Counted from the stretch's first letter, positions 1-11,951 are shown. The stretch: DNA of 64,000 nucleotides from Toxonevra muliebris (GCA_963691655.1 OY829329.1:66086852-66150851), one strand, 5' to 3'. Numbers and translations are program-made. The notes: generated by a model not told the origin, from the sequence alone.

Positions 1-2200
1 TGTATTTCTATAATTCTTCAAGAAATATTATTATTCGTGTATATGTAGAAACATGAAACCGCAATATCAAAAAAATTGAAAATGGAATGTGTTTTTGTAT
101 TAATACAAACACACATACTTACATATTCAACCACAGAACCACAGACAAATAATTTTGAAAAACCCACACGCACATATGCTCTCTCACACACACAAACACA
201 TAAATAGTGTTTCAATATCAAATGCAAATACTTACATATGTACATATGTATGTGTGCATGTAAATTCTCTGTAAATAAATATATGCGAATATGTATAACG
301 AAATGTTATTATTTATTCATGGCGGGCAGTCAAGTGCAAGTGTGTGTATGTATGTATGTGAGTGAGTGAATGAGTGAATTTGTCTGAATGGTGTAGTAAA
401 AATAGCATCAGTTTTGATAGTCTACTAGTAGTAGTAATAATAGCAGTCGCAGTTTTTGATAGAGTAGCAAATCCGCTTCAAGTAGTACACACACAGACAC
501 TGATACTGGCACTCACAGTCAGAAATACAAGTATGACATCCAGACATTAATATTTACACAATACACACAGTTGCCGCTTTTTGAATTTTGTAGATAAAAT
601 CGATATGAGAATAGCTAGAAAATGTTTTCATCTCTCTTTTCTTTTCTTCTTTACCATAACTAGAATAAATTTCTTATCACATAAAACTAAAAACATAAGT
701 AGAAAACATATTCAGTACAACAGTCAAACTAATACAATACATACACACACATATTCATACAATATTGCGTGTATTTCTGTGTAGGTGTGCGTATGCGGAT
801 TCGTATATAATTCAACCACAAACACATACATACAGATAGAAACTTGTTTGTGGTTAATATAATTTTTGGTTTATTCAAATCGCAAATTTTGACTTTTCTG
901 TTTTTTCTTTTTTTTTTTTTTTGGTTTCGTTTTGGAATTTATTTAAAAATGTTTTACATTAAAATTGATTTGGTTTAATGTTTTGAAAATATTTTAGCAA
1001 ATTTTCCCGCCTATCGCGAATTGTCTAGTTTCTAATGAGGCTTTAGCTAAGTTTATCCTGCCGCTGATGAGAGCCTGTTGAGGTGAAATTAGAAAAAAAC
1101 CCATGAGAACCGCGTTGATAGTGAAACTTTTTGTCTCACGAGGCCAACATTTCGAGCCCCTAATAAGGCATACATGCTAGGCACTGACTATATAAAATGT
1201 TATTTTAAAACATTATTATGCACTCAAATTTAATTTTATATAGAAATAATCTTTTCATTTCAAATCGCCGTCATTCTTGTCTATTTTTTGTAGTCTTTTT
1301 TAGTCTTTGGTGTGTTTTTTCGACCGCCTTTTACCATTATAGTCTTTGACATTGGGAATCATAGAGATAACGCATGATAGACTCGATTTATTAATTATTT
1401 GGTTAGTTTTTGTTAGCGATTTTCTAACTAAAACCTCGCTAAAACTTTACCATCTTAGTTTTCCTCACGAGGAACTAATCAGCTACTAGATAAGTTTACT
1501 AGCCTCGACACAGCCTAACTGGAGCCTCTTGCAGGAGCCAAAAGCTATATATTTTTGCGTGTGGATATTTTTTTATGCAAATGTTTGCTAATTTTTTTAA
1601 TATTATTTTTATCAACATTTTAAATCTGATATAGATTTGAAAATGAAAAGGAAGGCCATCAGATCGTTGAAGTTTCCAAATTTCTAGAGGGCAATAATAC
1701 TCCACCATATTGTTTATTTCATAATTCTAATGCTGCTCATCGTAATGAGTTTCAGAACTTCTAAACAGCAATTTCCATTTGATTCTGTGTTTTGCTCAAA
1801 ACTCAAGTTTTACTCCTGTTAATATGCCAAAACAGCCCATTGAGGAACTTAACCGAACTTCTTGCATCTATTCATGTTATTGTATATGAATGGAAGAGAT
1901 CTACAGAATCCGAAGGCAATTCTAAAAAATGGCGGTTAGAAAAACTTTTATTTTCTTATTTAAACTTGCCCGCAGGTGCGGCAAGTCCAGCATACGCGAC
2001 TTACGTCATACAGTGATCCGGCTTCAAAAGGCCTAAGTATTTATTGAGTACCCACACACGAGAGAAGATATTTTTTGAATTCTGTTATATTTAATGAATA
2101 GGGCTATTCACGATCTGGGGAAAATTTTCTTGCACGAGTCCAATAAGCAATTCTGGGATTGATTAGAAAATTGGCCATGATTAAATGTATTAACAACTCC
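1..2200. other. Non-coding A+T-rich sequence
   Basis: No gene is seen. The stretch holds CA/TG-rich simple sequence (about 90-370 and 480-560), a T run near 905-925 and otherwise unique A+T-rich DNA. If the exon at 15140 belongs to a Fas3-like gene this would be intron or upstream flank, but nothing here shows that directly. Confidence 0.5.
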
Positions 2201-2212
2201 AATTGTCATTGC

Positions 2213-2400
2213 CCAAATGTCAAAGTGACTCCAATTGACTTCAAAACTTCAATTGACTGCAAATGACTTCAAGTGACTCCAATTGACTTCAAATTCCAAT
2301 TGACTCTAATAGACTGCATGTGACTTTAAGTGACTCCAAGAGCATTCAAATAACTTCAAATGACTTCAAGTGGCTTCAAGCTACTTCAAAGCAGTCATGA
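2213..2400. repeat. Degenerate short tandem repeat, TTCAA(A/G)TGAC-like
   Basis: About 16 imperfect units of 9-13 bp built on AATTGACTTC / AAGTGACTCC run in one orientation. Units differ in length and sequence, so this is an old minisatellite. No open frame crosses it. Confidence 0.6.
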
Positions 2401-2617
2401 TTTAGGAGTCATAAGATTTACATTCCCATGATTCCAAAAAAAAAAAGATTGCATTCCCTTCATTCCAAAAAATACTTTCCTAAATGAATAACCAGTCAGA
2501 GACTCCAAAAAAGATTTCTAACCGCATTTTTTATTCCGAAGTCAAATATGTTATTCAATAACTGCAATCAAAAATTATTATTTATTTGTAACTTATACCC
2601 TCAATTGATTGCATTGA

Positions 2618-3030
2618 GTTTTCGGGATGCAAATTACCACTCTTCACCGGGCCTAACGAAAATTTAACATAACCCCCATAATATTTACATACCAAATAAT
2701 AATAGAACGGTATACTTTTAGACTCCTAATTTTAATATTAAAAAGTTCACCTGAGTGACAAGAAAGAAAGTTCACTTAATAATAAGACTGCATACTTACG
2801 GTGCGGAATTCACTACCCTTTACCTGGCGGTACGAAAGTTCAACATAACCACCATTATACTTACATAAAAAATAATAAAAGTGCGTCATACTTTCAGGGT
2901 CCTATTTTTAATAATAAAAATTCACCTTAATCTGTTTATACTAATAATAATCCAGCATACTTTCGGGGTGCAATTCACCACCCTACATCTGGCGGTGCGA
3001 AAATTTAACATAACCGCCACTGCATTTATT
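2618..3030. repeat. Three tandem units of about 170 bp
   Basis: A block reading roughly GGTGC-AATTCACCACCCT, then GGCGGTGCGAAA, then TTAACATAACC recurs near 2630, 2798 and 2970. Each copy is followed by an A+T-rich stretch with AATAATAA and a GCATACTT(T/A)C motif. The units have diverged by substitutions and small indels. No coding capacity is evident. Confidence 0.55.
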
Positions 3031-3519
3031 TATATATACACACACTTATAAACTCACACATACTATGAAAACTCGCACGACACCGACGTGACATATGATT
3101 TTAATTTCAATCAATTCACTCTACTATAAATTTTCTTTCAACCCCGAGAAAAAATGTTTACACATCGAAAATGACGTAGTTCTGAAATCCATTGCAGTCA
3201 AGATATCGAAATAAAATTTTTTCCCTAACTCCTTAACCCAAAAGTAGGTAGATCGGTCAACACCTCCGCCTATCTTTCCGTTCAAATGAGCTCAATAAAT
3301 ATTGGCATGAGCCCTTTTTAGATTGAAGAAACTAAGAGTTATGAAATCTGAAAATTCCTCCTGGTGATCACTTAGTTTATTCCACGTTTATCCAAAGCTA
3401 TTAATTTCTTTTTGGATCGTTTTCATGTGGTCTTAAGGTGTCCTGTTGTGGTTTCTTTGGGTTTTTGCAAGATTTCTCTGTACTATTTGCTGGTTTCTCT
3501 TTCTTCTCCCACTTTTTGT

Positions 3520-3617
3520 CCTTCTTTCTTCCCCCCCCCCCCTTTTCTCTTTCCTTCTCTCTCCCTCCCCCTTCTTCTCTTTCCTTCTCTCCCCCTCCCC
3601 CTTCTTCTCCCCCCTTC
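3520..3617. repeat. 98-nt pure pyrimidine tract
   Basis: Every base from 3520 to 3617 is C or T, including a run of about a dozen Cs and two near copies of a CTTTCCTTCTCTCYCCCTCC segment. It gives long spurious open frames in several frames, which I ignore as coding. Confidence 0.85.
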
Positions 3618-3719
3618 ACCCTCTCTCTTTACTGTTCTTTTCTGCCATGTTTTCCTAGGTTTGTCAGGTGTCCGTCTCTTGCTGAAAATTAATTTCCTTA
3701 AAAAAAGATTAAAAATTTT

Positions 3720-5680
3720 TTATGTATGAGTTTACTGATGTATTACCGATAAACTCACTATCGGATCTAAGAAGGGGATAACGATAAAACTCATTATAAA
3801 TATTTTGATCATTGTTCCTCAGTTAAAACACCTTTTAAGTGAATGAAAACCATAAATCTTTTCTATCCGAAATTTCTAGATTCGTTGGTGGATGAGCTTA
3901 AAAGCATATCCGGATACTTCTTCAGCCCTCATTAAAAGATTTCTAGATGTAATTTTTATCTTTGTATTGGGATATAAATTATCCACCTGTATTAATACTC
4001 ATTTGTGAAGTTGACAGCCCATTTCACTTTTCAAATACTGGAAAAACTGAAACTACTGGAAAAGACGGACTCAAAATAACAAGGTTTAAAACATAAACAA
4101 ACCTTTATCATCAATGATAGCAATTGGAATACGATATGATAGAGACAAATTAGAAGAATTTTCCGCTTAAAAGAAAGAACCTTTTTTTTTACTCTTTTAT
4201 GAATTAACAAATACTAAACTATTCCGAGTTTCGGTTAGCATTGATTTCTCAGAGTCAGTTCCAACTAAAGGTTTTTTATGGAAAGCGACCATGCATGTTG
4301 CCTGGCTTTCCATGAAATTTTTTAAACGACACCTTTAATTGAACATTAAAACTTTTAAAGTATTCCAAAAAGATCATGCGTGACTTTAAAATTCTTTTTG
4401 TATAGTGGCCTACTTCGCTTCTAGGAAGAACAGAGGTCTTCTACAGCACATTTTCATCGGATTTGCGCTCCTTTCCTTCAACCTTCAAGAAGAGATATTT
4501 TTTCCAGATCAAAAGGGTCTTTATAATATAATTTTGAGCTACCCAGTTTAGAAACTGTCTTGTTTTTGATTAAGCAACAATCATAGATGTAATTGCGTAT
4601 TACTAAAACAGACACACGCACTCGTTCATATACACAAATACAAAGAAAATCATATATGAATACAAGCCAATACTACCATCATCACCACTGCTACTCAGCC
4701 ACAGCAACTCACACAAATATTCAACAGTTATTAACTGCTTCTGCTTCATACATGTAAATGTGGTATACCACCTTCTATTTGCCTACCTTGAAATCTTATC
4801 CTTTTGTACATTCGAATCTAACAGTAATTTTACTAACAAAAACAACTTATAGCTGAAAGGGTAGTCTAGGTATGTATTTGTACCTACCCAGGGATAGGTT
4901 AACTTAATAAATGTAATTGTAATTGTAAGTTAGAGTAGCAATATGGCTGACTATATACGAGTATGTATGTACATGTGTTTTTCTTACCTTCATATATGTA
5001 CATATTGCATATGTATTTATATTTATACAAACACAGACGGCAGGAAGCACAGATACACGCACATAAACTGCCCATGATTGTTATGCTCATTTGTCTGCAA
5101 GATGGTAACCACATTTAACTATGATTGCTACATAAGTTAAGGAAGTAATTGAAATTAAACTTCTGCATGCGAATACACTGAAGGAAATTTTTTCTTTTAT
5201 TTTTAATTTCACTGTGCGACAAGGTGTTGAAACCTTGGAAAATCAAATGGCAAATGAATGATTTTTTTTTTGGAGTGATTCGAAAATATATGTAGAGAGA
5301 CTCAAAATCTCTCTCGTGGAAGTTCTTGACGTGATAGGGAAAAATAGAGTATTTTATTTGTAATTTTTTCATTTTTAAAGAAGTTATTCAACCCAAATGT
5401 TACCTCAAAGTTCGTTCCCTTCTCTCAAGAAATTTGTTCTCTTTTATTTTCGAACATAGGAGCAATGGGAGAAGGGAACAAAATTAGGTATCGTGTATGT
5501 CAGAGAAAAGAGAAAAGGAACGAGATTTTCTACGCCTTTATTTTCTTGGAGAAAAATAATAATGTTTGGTACCAGAGCAGAAATATAAGTTTTCTTTTTG
5601 CTAAAAAGAAGATTTTTTAAGCATTTTGTATATTTTGTAGGACAAAAGTAACAAATATATGTAAATTTTTATAGCTATTT
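3720..5680. other. Non-coding A+T-rich sequence
   Basis: No gene or confident element. There is a weak imperfect hairpin near 4264-4341 (ATGGAAAGC facing GCTTTCCAT) and scattered ATGTATGT-type simple repeats. Confidence 0.4.
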
Positions 5681-5687
5681 TAAGGGT

Positions 5688-5895
5688 TTAGTGCAACTTT
5701 CGCAACTTTCGTGCTCCCAGGAGGCAACTACACTTATATTTAAGAACGTCATTGGTTCGTTCAATTATGTTATGACAGCGTGTATGAACAGCATTGAATT
5801 TACTTTCAATAGAGCCTTCATCTGGTGTCCTATGCTGAGTTAAAAGCCAGGGCTCCAATTGATATCTAGCGTCTCCTAATAAATAGCGTGCCAAA
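5688..5895 (-). pseudogene. HARBI1-like (PIF/Harbinger) transposase fragment, C-terminal part
   Basis: On the minus strand the translation contains YLLGDARYQLEPWLLT, then SKFNAVHTRCHNIIERT and DVLKYKCSCLL. This matches the pattern of the C-terminal part of HARBI1-type nucleases (GDxxYxLxPWLLTP, then FNxxHxxxRNxIERxxGVLKxRFxCL). Only about 65-70 residues are recognisable. The in-frame sequence upstream of about 5895 does not resemble the family, and the N-terminal half is absent nearby. It is a dead fragment. I did not find terminal repeats around it. The family call is from memory of the motif. Confidence 0.6.
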
Positions 5896-6242
5896 TCAAT
5901 GACTTGCAAAATAAGTTCACAAATCTTACCTAGAATCCAAAATCTAGTATTTCCACGTTCATACTCCTTTTCCTTTCTGGTCTTCACTTTCACTCCAATT
6001 AAAAGCGACATGGCAAACATTTAAATCAATTGCTTTCAAAAATGTTAAGAACGTGTAAAAGGTTCCACTCTGGTAACAATCGCAAACATACGCTTAGTTT
6101 TATAAATGGAGGGATTGTGCTTGCGTTTTTTGACGCTGATAGAAATTTCGTCAGCACTTCTAACAAATATTAAAAGCAATCTTTGTTGATACAGTATAAA
6201 ATGTTTCAATTATTCTTTCAATCACGCTTATTTATGTACATA

Positions 6243-7528
6243 TTGGGAGTATGAATGTATAAACTCGTATTTATTTTGGTAATTTAGACATTTATTGTGA
6301 AAAAGTGATTATAAATTTATTCTTTAAAGTATTGTCCATCGTTAGCCACAACCTTTTCCCATCTTTCTGGTAGCATGCGGATTCCGCGTCGAAAGAACTC
6401 CTCCTCTTTTGAGGCTATTCACGAATCGACCCATTTTTTGAGTTCTTCGAAAGAACGGAAGTGTTGTTCAGCCAGGCCATGTACCATCGATCGGAACAAG
6501 TGGTAATCAGAAGGAGCAATGTCTGGAGAATACGGCGGGTGGGGTAGCACTTCCCATTTCAGCGTTTCCAAGTATGTTTTACTTGCCTTGCAACATGCGG
6601 CCTAGCATTGTCGTGCTGAAGAATAACTTCGTCGTGTCTATTCTCATATTCTGGCCTCTTATGCTTTAATGCTCGGCTCAAACGCATCAATCGTAGTCGA
6701 TAGCAGTCGCCAGTGATCGTTTCATTCGGTTTCAAGAGCTCATAATACACGACACCTTTCATATCCCACCAAATACACAGCATGAGCTTGGATCCATGGC
6801 TGTTCGGCTTTGCCGTTGATGTCGATGCATGTCCGGGCGGTCCCCATGATTTTTTACGCTTTGGGTTTTCGTATCGTATCCAGTTTTCACCACCAGTCAC
6901 AATACGATGCAGAAAACCCTTTCTTTTCTGTCGTTCAATCAGCAGTTCACATGTGAAAAATCGTCGTTCGACGTCTCTCGGCTTCAATTCGTACGGCACC
7001 CAATTTCCTTGCTTTTGAATCATTCCCAATGCTTTTAATCGTTTAGAAATGGTTGATTGATCAACTTCTAAAAATTCTGCAAGTTCTTGTTGCGTTTGAC
7101 ATGAATCTTCTGCGAGTTATGCCTTCAATTCTTCATCTTCGAACTTTTTCGGGCCGCCTGAACGTTCCCTGTCTTCAACATCAAAATCACCACTTTTGAA
7201 ACGGGCATACCACACTTGACACATTCTAACGTCTATAGCACAGTCAGGATAAGCTTCAGTGAGTAAACGATGTGCTTCAGTTGCGTTTTTCTTCAAATGG
7301 AAGAAGCAAATTAAAACTTCCCGCAAATGTTGTTTTGTTGGCACGAAATTCGACATTTTCAGCTATAGTAAAACACTTTTGTAAAATTATGAAAATTATT
7401 TGACAGATCAATTCTTATAGTATTTTTGGCGCTCTTCGAGATAGAATAGCTGTCAATGTCAAAAAAATGACGCGTATGATAGATATGAAGTTAGTCACAA
7501 TTACGAGTTTATACATTCATACTCCGAA
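6243..7528 (-). mobile_element. Full-length mariner-family transposon (1286 bp), copy 1
   Basis: The two ends are inverted repeats beginning TT(G/C)GGAGTATGAATGTAT and continuing AAACTCGTA, flanked by TA on both sides (6241-6242 and 7529-7530), the mariner target duplication. The length is typical of the family. A shortened relative with the same ends lies at 42593-43216. The transposase inside is disabled; see the pseudogene entry. Confidence 0.93.
6317..7356 (-). pseudogene. Mariner transposase pseudogene (DD34D type)
   Basis: The product begins MSNFVPTKQHLREV and ends VVANDGQYFKE. In between it carries the mariner hallmarks HDNARPH and SPDIAPSDYHLF. Three defects are visible. First, an in-frame stop follows EELKA near 7117. 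Second, a 1-base loss in an A run near 6580 shifts the frame after RQVK; the relative at 42.9 kb has five As there and this copy four. Third, the first catalytic position reads TGGE where the family has TGDE, so that aspartate is replaced by glycine. The second and third catalytic aspartates are still encoded, with 34 residues between them. It cannot make an active enzyme. Confidence 0.9.
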
Positions 7529-7687
7529 TATAAAAATTTCAAGTATTTTAAAAATTTAACTTACAAGGAATTTGGTAATTCTATTGGATTGGAGCAATCT
7601 CTCTACAATCTCTACTTACTATATATGCTTCTTCTTCTTTCATTTGCATACCCAAAAGCATTAATGCAATCCTAAATACCATGACCA

Positions 7688-7779
7688 ATAGTCATAGTCT
7701 AAAATAAAGTGCACTTTAACTAAACTATACTTTAATGCCATAAGAAATGAGTGGCACTTTATTTTTGACTATGACTATG
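7688..7779. repeat. Short hairpin / candidate small MITE
   Basis: ATAGTC-AAAATAAAGTGC near 7688-7712 is repeated in inverse near 7752-7779, with a spacer of about 40 bp. The stem would be roughly 25 bp with few mismatches. It could be a tiny non-autonomous transposon or a local palindrome. No target duplication was identified. Confidence 0.45.
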
Positions 7780-8798
7780 CGCTCATATATTTACATTTTA
7801 TTTTTTGAAATATATTTGGATTATTTATTGAAAAAAAATTTCATTTCAATTTGACAAATGTTAGAAAAGTTTCAAAATTACTCCCCAGTTTTCCCATTCT
7901 CATTCCCTTTTCGAACTCACAATTTCTTCATGATAGGAGTACACCGTTTTAGGGAAGGGAAAAGCGAGAACAGAACAAGGGATAAGAGAATTTCCACGAT
8001 TGGTGTGATTGTCTCCAAATTTCGAACTGATTCAAGAAAAGCAAATGATTTGGAATACACTTCAAAAACGGTCCATTTTATTCAGAACTTTATTTACGTA
8101 AGCTTTGTAATATAAAGGGCAGTTTCTTGATGGTTTTATCGAACCCAAAAAACTAAAAAATAACTTTTTTCTACATTTCACTGACAAATATTTTTAACTT
8201 GTAAGTGATAAATTTTTTACAGTGTACCATTTTACCATTACATTTCCTCATATTTGAAATGTGTTGCCATTTACAGACATAAAACACTTGAAATGTTCTT
8301 TTCCTTTGATATGGTTTGATTATTTTGGTTATTTCTACGTGCCAATTACATTTGCTATCGAAACTTCAAATGTGAAATAGCAACATTCCATCTCTTGGGC
8401 CGAAACATTCAAATATGAATTGCTGTGAGAGCCAGACAGTGCTTGTAGTTCAGAGAAAGAATGCGAAGAGACAGCAGAGCACTTTCTAAGGGCTTGACCC
8501 GAATCAGAGTTAGCATATTTGGTACTTAAGTGTAGAGAGATTAACACCTGAGGTCTTTGGCAACGTGTAGCGCTCCATGGCAAATTTTTCTCGTTTATAG
8601 GAGTACGCTTGTTAAATCTAACATTTATACGATGACAGCTGTCAAAGTTACAACAGTTTCCAACCTTGCAACTTTTCTTGAAACACCATTTACATATTTA
8701 AATATTTGCGTTGCGAAAATGCAACTCTGGGTCTAAGCACTGCATATCTTTTTGAAAAATCTCCTTGATTTTATTGTAAGAAAATAAACAGTTTAGAT

Positions 8799-9119
8799 TA
8801 AGAATTATAAGAAAGTGTACAAGTACAAAAATTTTGGTAGGCAATGGCAAAACCACCGAGTGATAACAAATTACCACACCTCCGTTCGGAACCGGCGTTA
8901 AATTGTAAGTGTAAACATCGCCACTGTGATCTAGTAGCAATGTGTCAGACTCTTGTCTCTGGATGCCCGAGTTCGGTTCTCGGCTATGGTTTTGGATATG
9001 GTTTCTTGTAGTTTCTTTCTCTCTCCCTGTTTTTCTTTCATAACTTGAGGCTTTGGTATAATAGATCTTATAGTTCGCAGTGACTGACGTTCGGGTCGTC
9101 CCATCCTTCAAATAATAAT
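8799..9119 (+). mobile_element. Dimeric tRNA-derived SINE, 5'-truncated copy
   Basis: The first part (about 8799-8910) matches the body of SINE-1 (GTGTACAAGTAC, GGCAATGGCAAAACCACC, CGTTCGGAACCGGCGTTAAA). It passes directly into a second tRNA-like unit, SINE-2, starting CATCGCCACTGTGATCTAG. SINE-2 has an A-box-like TGATCTAGTAG, a B-box-like GAGTTCGGTTCTC, a T/C-rich body and an AATAATAAT tail. The order and junction are the same as in the complete copy at 16932-17368. The tRNA-like head of SINE-1 is missing here. Confidence 0.8.
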
Positions 9120-9129
9120 GAGCGCTGAA

Positions 9130-9928
9130 TAGTGTTGATTCGATACTCACAAAGTATCGATACTTTTACTCATTACTTGTATCGAATAAAAGTATCGATG
9201 CAACCGAAAATATCGAAAAAAAGTATCGAATATGTACTTGTATCGAATACTCGTTTAAAAAGACAACTTCTACTTTTTTAACTGGCTGAGAAAGAATACA
9301 CTCAAGCCAGAACGGCCCACCACGGGACACCACATTGTTAAATCTACAGTTTACACTACTCAACACGAATTTTTCGCCTATACATCATAGTTTTTAGATA
9401 TTCTTGAAACACGTATAAAAATGATGTTAACTTCAGTATATGATATTTATTATGTTTAGATGCAAATCGCTAGAAAATTTATACTTTAAACTAAATTAAA
9501 ACTAATCCACAGATTATAGCGTGTTAAAAATATTTTATTTTAATGAAAAGGTTTCAATAAATTTTTTGTTCTACATGCAAGGCCGGCAATATTTTCTAGA
9601 ACTTCACTACTGTACTGCAATATTTTCATACATTGGAATATTGCAATATTGATTGAAATATTTTGAATATCCGTATTGAATAATTCTGCATTTTGTAAGT
9701 AGCATTTTAAAATATATTATATATTGTAAAACGATCCACAATTTTAAATATTGTAAATATTTCAGTTTTTTAAATAAATATTTTCCAAAAGTATCGAGTA
9801 TCTGATATTGACCCTTTTTCCGATACCAAGTAAAATACTTATGTTATAGCATCGAGTAAAAAAAATACCTGAATCGAATGAAAAGTATCGAGTATTTACT
9901 TGCATTTACTTGTATCGGATCATCACTA
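9130..9928. mobile_element. Non-autonomous hAT-type element (799 bp)
   Basis: The ends are inverted: TAGTGTTGATTCGATAC on the left and, read inward, TAGTGATGATCCGATAC on the right. An exact 8-bp duplication GCGCTGAA flanks it (9122-9129 and 9929-9936). TAGNG-type ends plus an 8-bp duplication are typical of hAT elements. The interior is A+T-rich and full of AGTATCGA motifs with no transposase. It interrupts foldback repeat X. Confidence 0.88.
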
Positions 9929-10200
9929 GCGCTGAATCCAAATCTGAAACTGCAATCCCCGAATTGCTCCAGTATATTAAGTGTTTGAGATATCGTAACC
10001 TAAAAGTGCAAAAAACGCTGTTCTTGCCTATATTTGAGGTTATGATTAAGTTGATTTTTTTTTCTAAAAAAATAACAGTTGGAAAATGTAAAGACTTGTT
10101 CTTTAAGATGACATTGCTGTAAAAATTCTGCGGCTAGATTTGTATTCAGCGTACCAAAAACCTTCGGAAAAGTATAGTTTAGTTTCTGGTTAAGGATGTT
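9929..10200 (+). repeat. Foldback repeat X, partial copy
   Basis: The segment GCGCTGAATCCAAATCTG, later CCTAAAAGTGCAAAAAACG and CCTATATTTGAGGTTATG, aligns with the reverse complement of 36299-36645. It ends with GTATAGTTTAGTTTCTGGTT, the arm seen at 36615-36640. The left arm here is lost, replaced by the dimeric SINE and the hAT insertion. Confidence 0.65.
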
Positions 10201-10640
10201 GGTCAAATTTTGTCGGCCTGTGTTATTTTTTTACTTCTTTTTTTTTTAATTAGACCAAATGATAAGTCAATGTGAAATTTCATAGGTTTTCATTCAGCTC
10301 TTCTAGGAGCAGGATTTAATGGGTTAACTTATATTAGCAGGAATCTTAAAAGACGAGAGTGGAGAAAATATTGTCCGAAAGTGTTAGACCTGAATGTCAA
10401 TGCATTATTTCATACATACTTTTCAAAAATTTTTATTAGCAAAGTTAGCATTTGATTTCCGAAATTTTTCGAAATTTTGGCAGAAAACCTCCACTACCTT
10501 ACGGTGGAAATTCGATTACATACAGAATTCTACCTCAATCTGTTAACATCGCATTAATGTTTAGTAGTGAAATTTCCACTTGATAATGAGTTTGACCTGA
10601 GAAATAATTTTCGCCATTCCGACGGGAAACTTTTACTATA

Positions 10641-11831
10641 CAGGGTGACAATTGTAAAGTGACGCAAGTTTATTACTCTGCAGCAAGCTTTGCCATTTAC
10701 CGTTACTTTAATTTAAAAAGCAAATTCATTCATCATTGGCTTTGCTTTTAATTTCATTTGAATTTTTGTTATTACATTTTGAAATTTCCATAAAAATGGA
10801 CAAGGAAAATATTCGTCGTGAAATTATGAAATTTCATTTGGGAAATTATAGTAGCCGTCAAATTGCAAAGGCTTCAAATTTGTCAAGTCGTACGGTAGAC
10901 CGAGCTATTATTCGATATAATGAAACTGGGGGTTTTGGAGATAGAGACCGGGGAAAATTTTCAACAGTTGCCACTACTGGTTTAGCAGAAAACATTCGTA
11001 AACGAATCAAGCGAAGTCCAAGGCGCTCAATGAGAAAAATCGCTAAGGAAGTGGGAGTAAACCATGAAACAGTGCGAATCATTGCAAAATCAAAGCTTAA
11101 TCTTAAGCCGTACAAGCTCCGAAAAGCTCAAGATCTGACACAAAAAAAGAAAGATTTGCGACTGCAAAGATGCAAGGCGTTGCTATGCTCCTCCGTGTTA
11201 AAAAATGTTGAAAATATCTTGTTTACAGATGAAGAAATTTTCACGGTTGAACAACATTTCAATGCGCAAAATGACCGAATGTGGCTAACATCATCATCGC
11301 AACAAAATACGACTGTTGGCCGAGTTCAAAAGCCAGCTTCCGTTATGGTATGGACTGGAGTTTCCGCTAATGCCAGAACCCCTCTAATATTCGTTGAAGA
11401 GGGTGTTAAAATTGACCAGGTTGTTTATCGGAGCATTTTAAATGAACATGTTCTTCCCTGGGCCCAAGATATATTTGGAAATGAAAACTGGACTTTCCAG
11501 CAAGATTCTGCACCTTCCCACATGGCAAAATTAACGCAAACATGGACAAAAGACAATTTTTCTGGATTCATAACATCTAAAGAATGGCCACCATACTCCC
11601 CAGACTTGAATCCAATGGACTGCTCTATTTGGAGTATTTTAGAGAGTAAGGCTTGTGCATCTCAACACCACAGTCTGGAGTCGCTGACAAATTCATTAGA
11701 GAAAGCCTGGACTGAAATTGAATGAATGCTTATATATTCAGCAATGTTAACACTTAATTGTACTTAATGGAAGTACGTCATTTTGAAAATAACTGCTGAA
11801 ATGTGTGCGTCACTTTACGATTGTCACCCTG
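10641..11831 (+). mobile_element. Complete maT-like (Tc1/mariner superfamily) transposon, 1191 bp
   Basis: The terminal inverted repeats are 26 bp with one mismatch. They begin CAGGGTGACAAT, then T or C, then GTAAAGTGACGCA. They are flanked by TA at 10639-10640 and 11832-11833. A single uninterrupted transposase gene fills the interior. Nothing at the ends suggests decay, so this is the youngest-looking DNA transposon in the window. Confidence 0.95.
10796..11725 (+). CDS. maT-type transposase (DD37D), intact, 309 aa
   Basis: It would cut and paste the surrounding element. I chose the ATG at 10796 (MDKENIRREIMKF): it lies inside the element and begins the conserved DNA-binding region. The in-frame ATG at 10736 would add 20 hydrophobic residues unlike the family. 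Two helix-turn-helix segments are visible (about residues 5-60 and 70-120), with YSSRQIAKASNLSSRTVDRA and SMRKIAKEVGVNHETVR. Catalytic candidates are D145 (LFTDEEIF), D237 (FQQDSAPSH) and D275 (SPDLNPMDCSIW). The two GAT/GAC codons at 11504 and 11618 leave exactly 37 residues between them, the DD37D signature of maT elements rather than Tc1 (DD34E) or mariner (DD34D). The frame has no stop or frameshift, so it may be functional or only recently silent. Confidence 0.9.
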   Translation: MDKENIRREIMKFHLGNYSSRQIAKASNLSSRTVDRAIIRYNETGGFGDRDRGKFSTVATTGLAENIRKRIKRSPRRSMRKIAKEVGVNHETVRIIAKSKLNLKPYKLRKAQDLTQKKKDLRLQRCKALLCSSVLKNVENILFTDEEIFTVEQHFNAQNDRMWLTSSSQQNTTVGRVQKPASVMVWTGVSANARTPLIFVEEGVKIDQVVYRSILNEHVLPWAQDIFGNENWTFQQDSAPSHMAKLTQTWTKDNFSGFITSKEWPPYSPDLNPMDCSIWSILESKACASQHHSLESLTNSLEKAWTEIE

Positions 11832-11951
11832 TATTCTGAAGAAAACCTAATTGTTTTTATTATACATACCTATGGTTAATTCTTCCTTTTTAGGCCGGTC
11901 ATTTGATTTTTTTAACATCCTAGAAACATAAAGCTTCATTGAATTTCCTGT

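Noticed and set aside
3401..3729. Overlapping open frames of 70-105 codons
   Set aside because: They are created by the pyrimidine tract. The products are Pro/Ser/Leu or Glu/Gly/Lys homopolymer-like in every frame.
4264..4341. Hairpin as a MITE
   Set aside because: The stem is short and imperfect, without target duplication or a second copy in the window.
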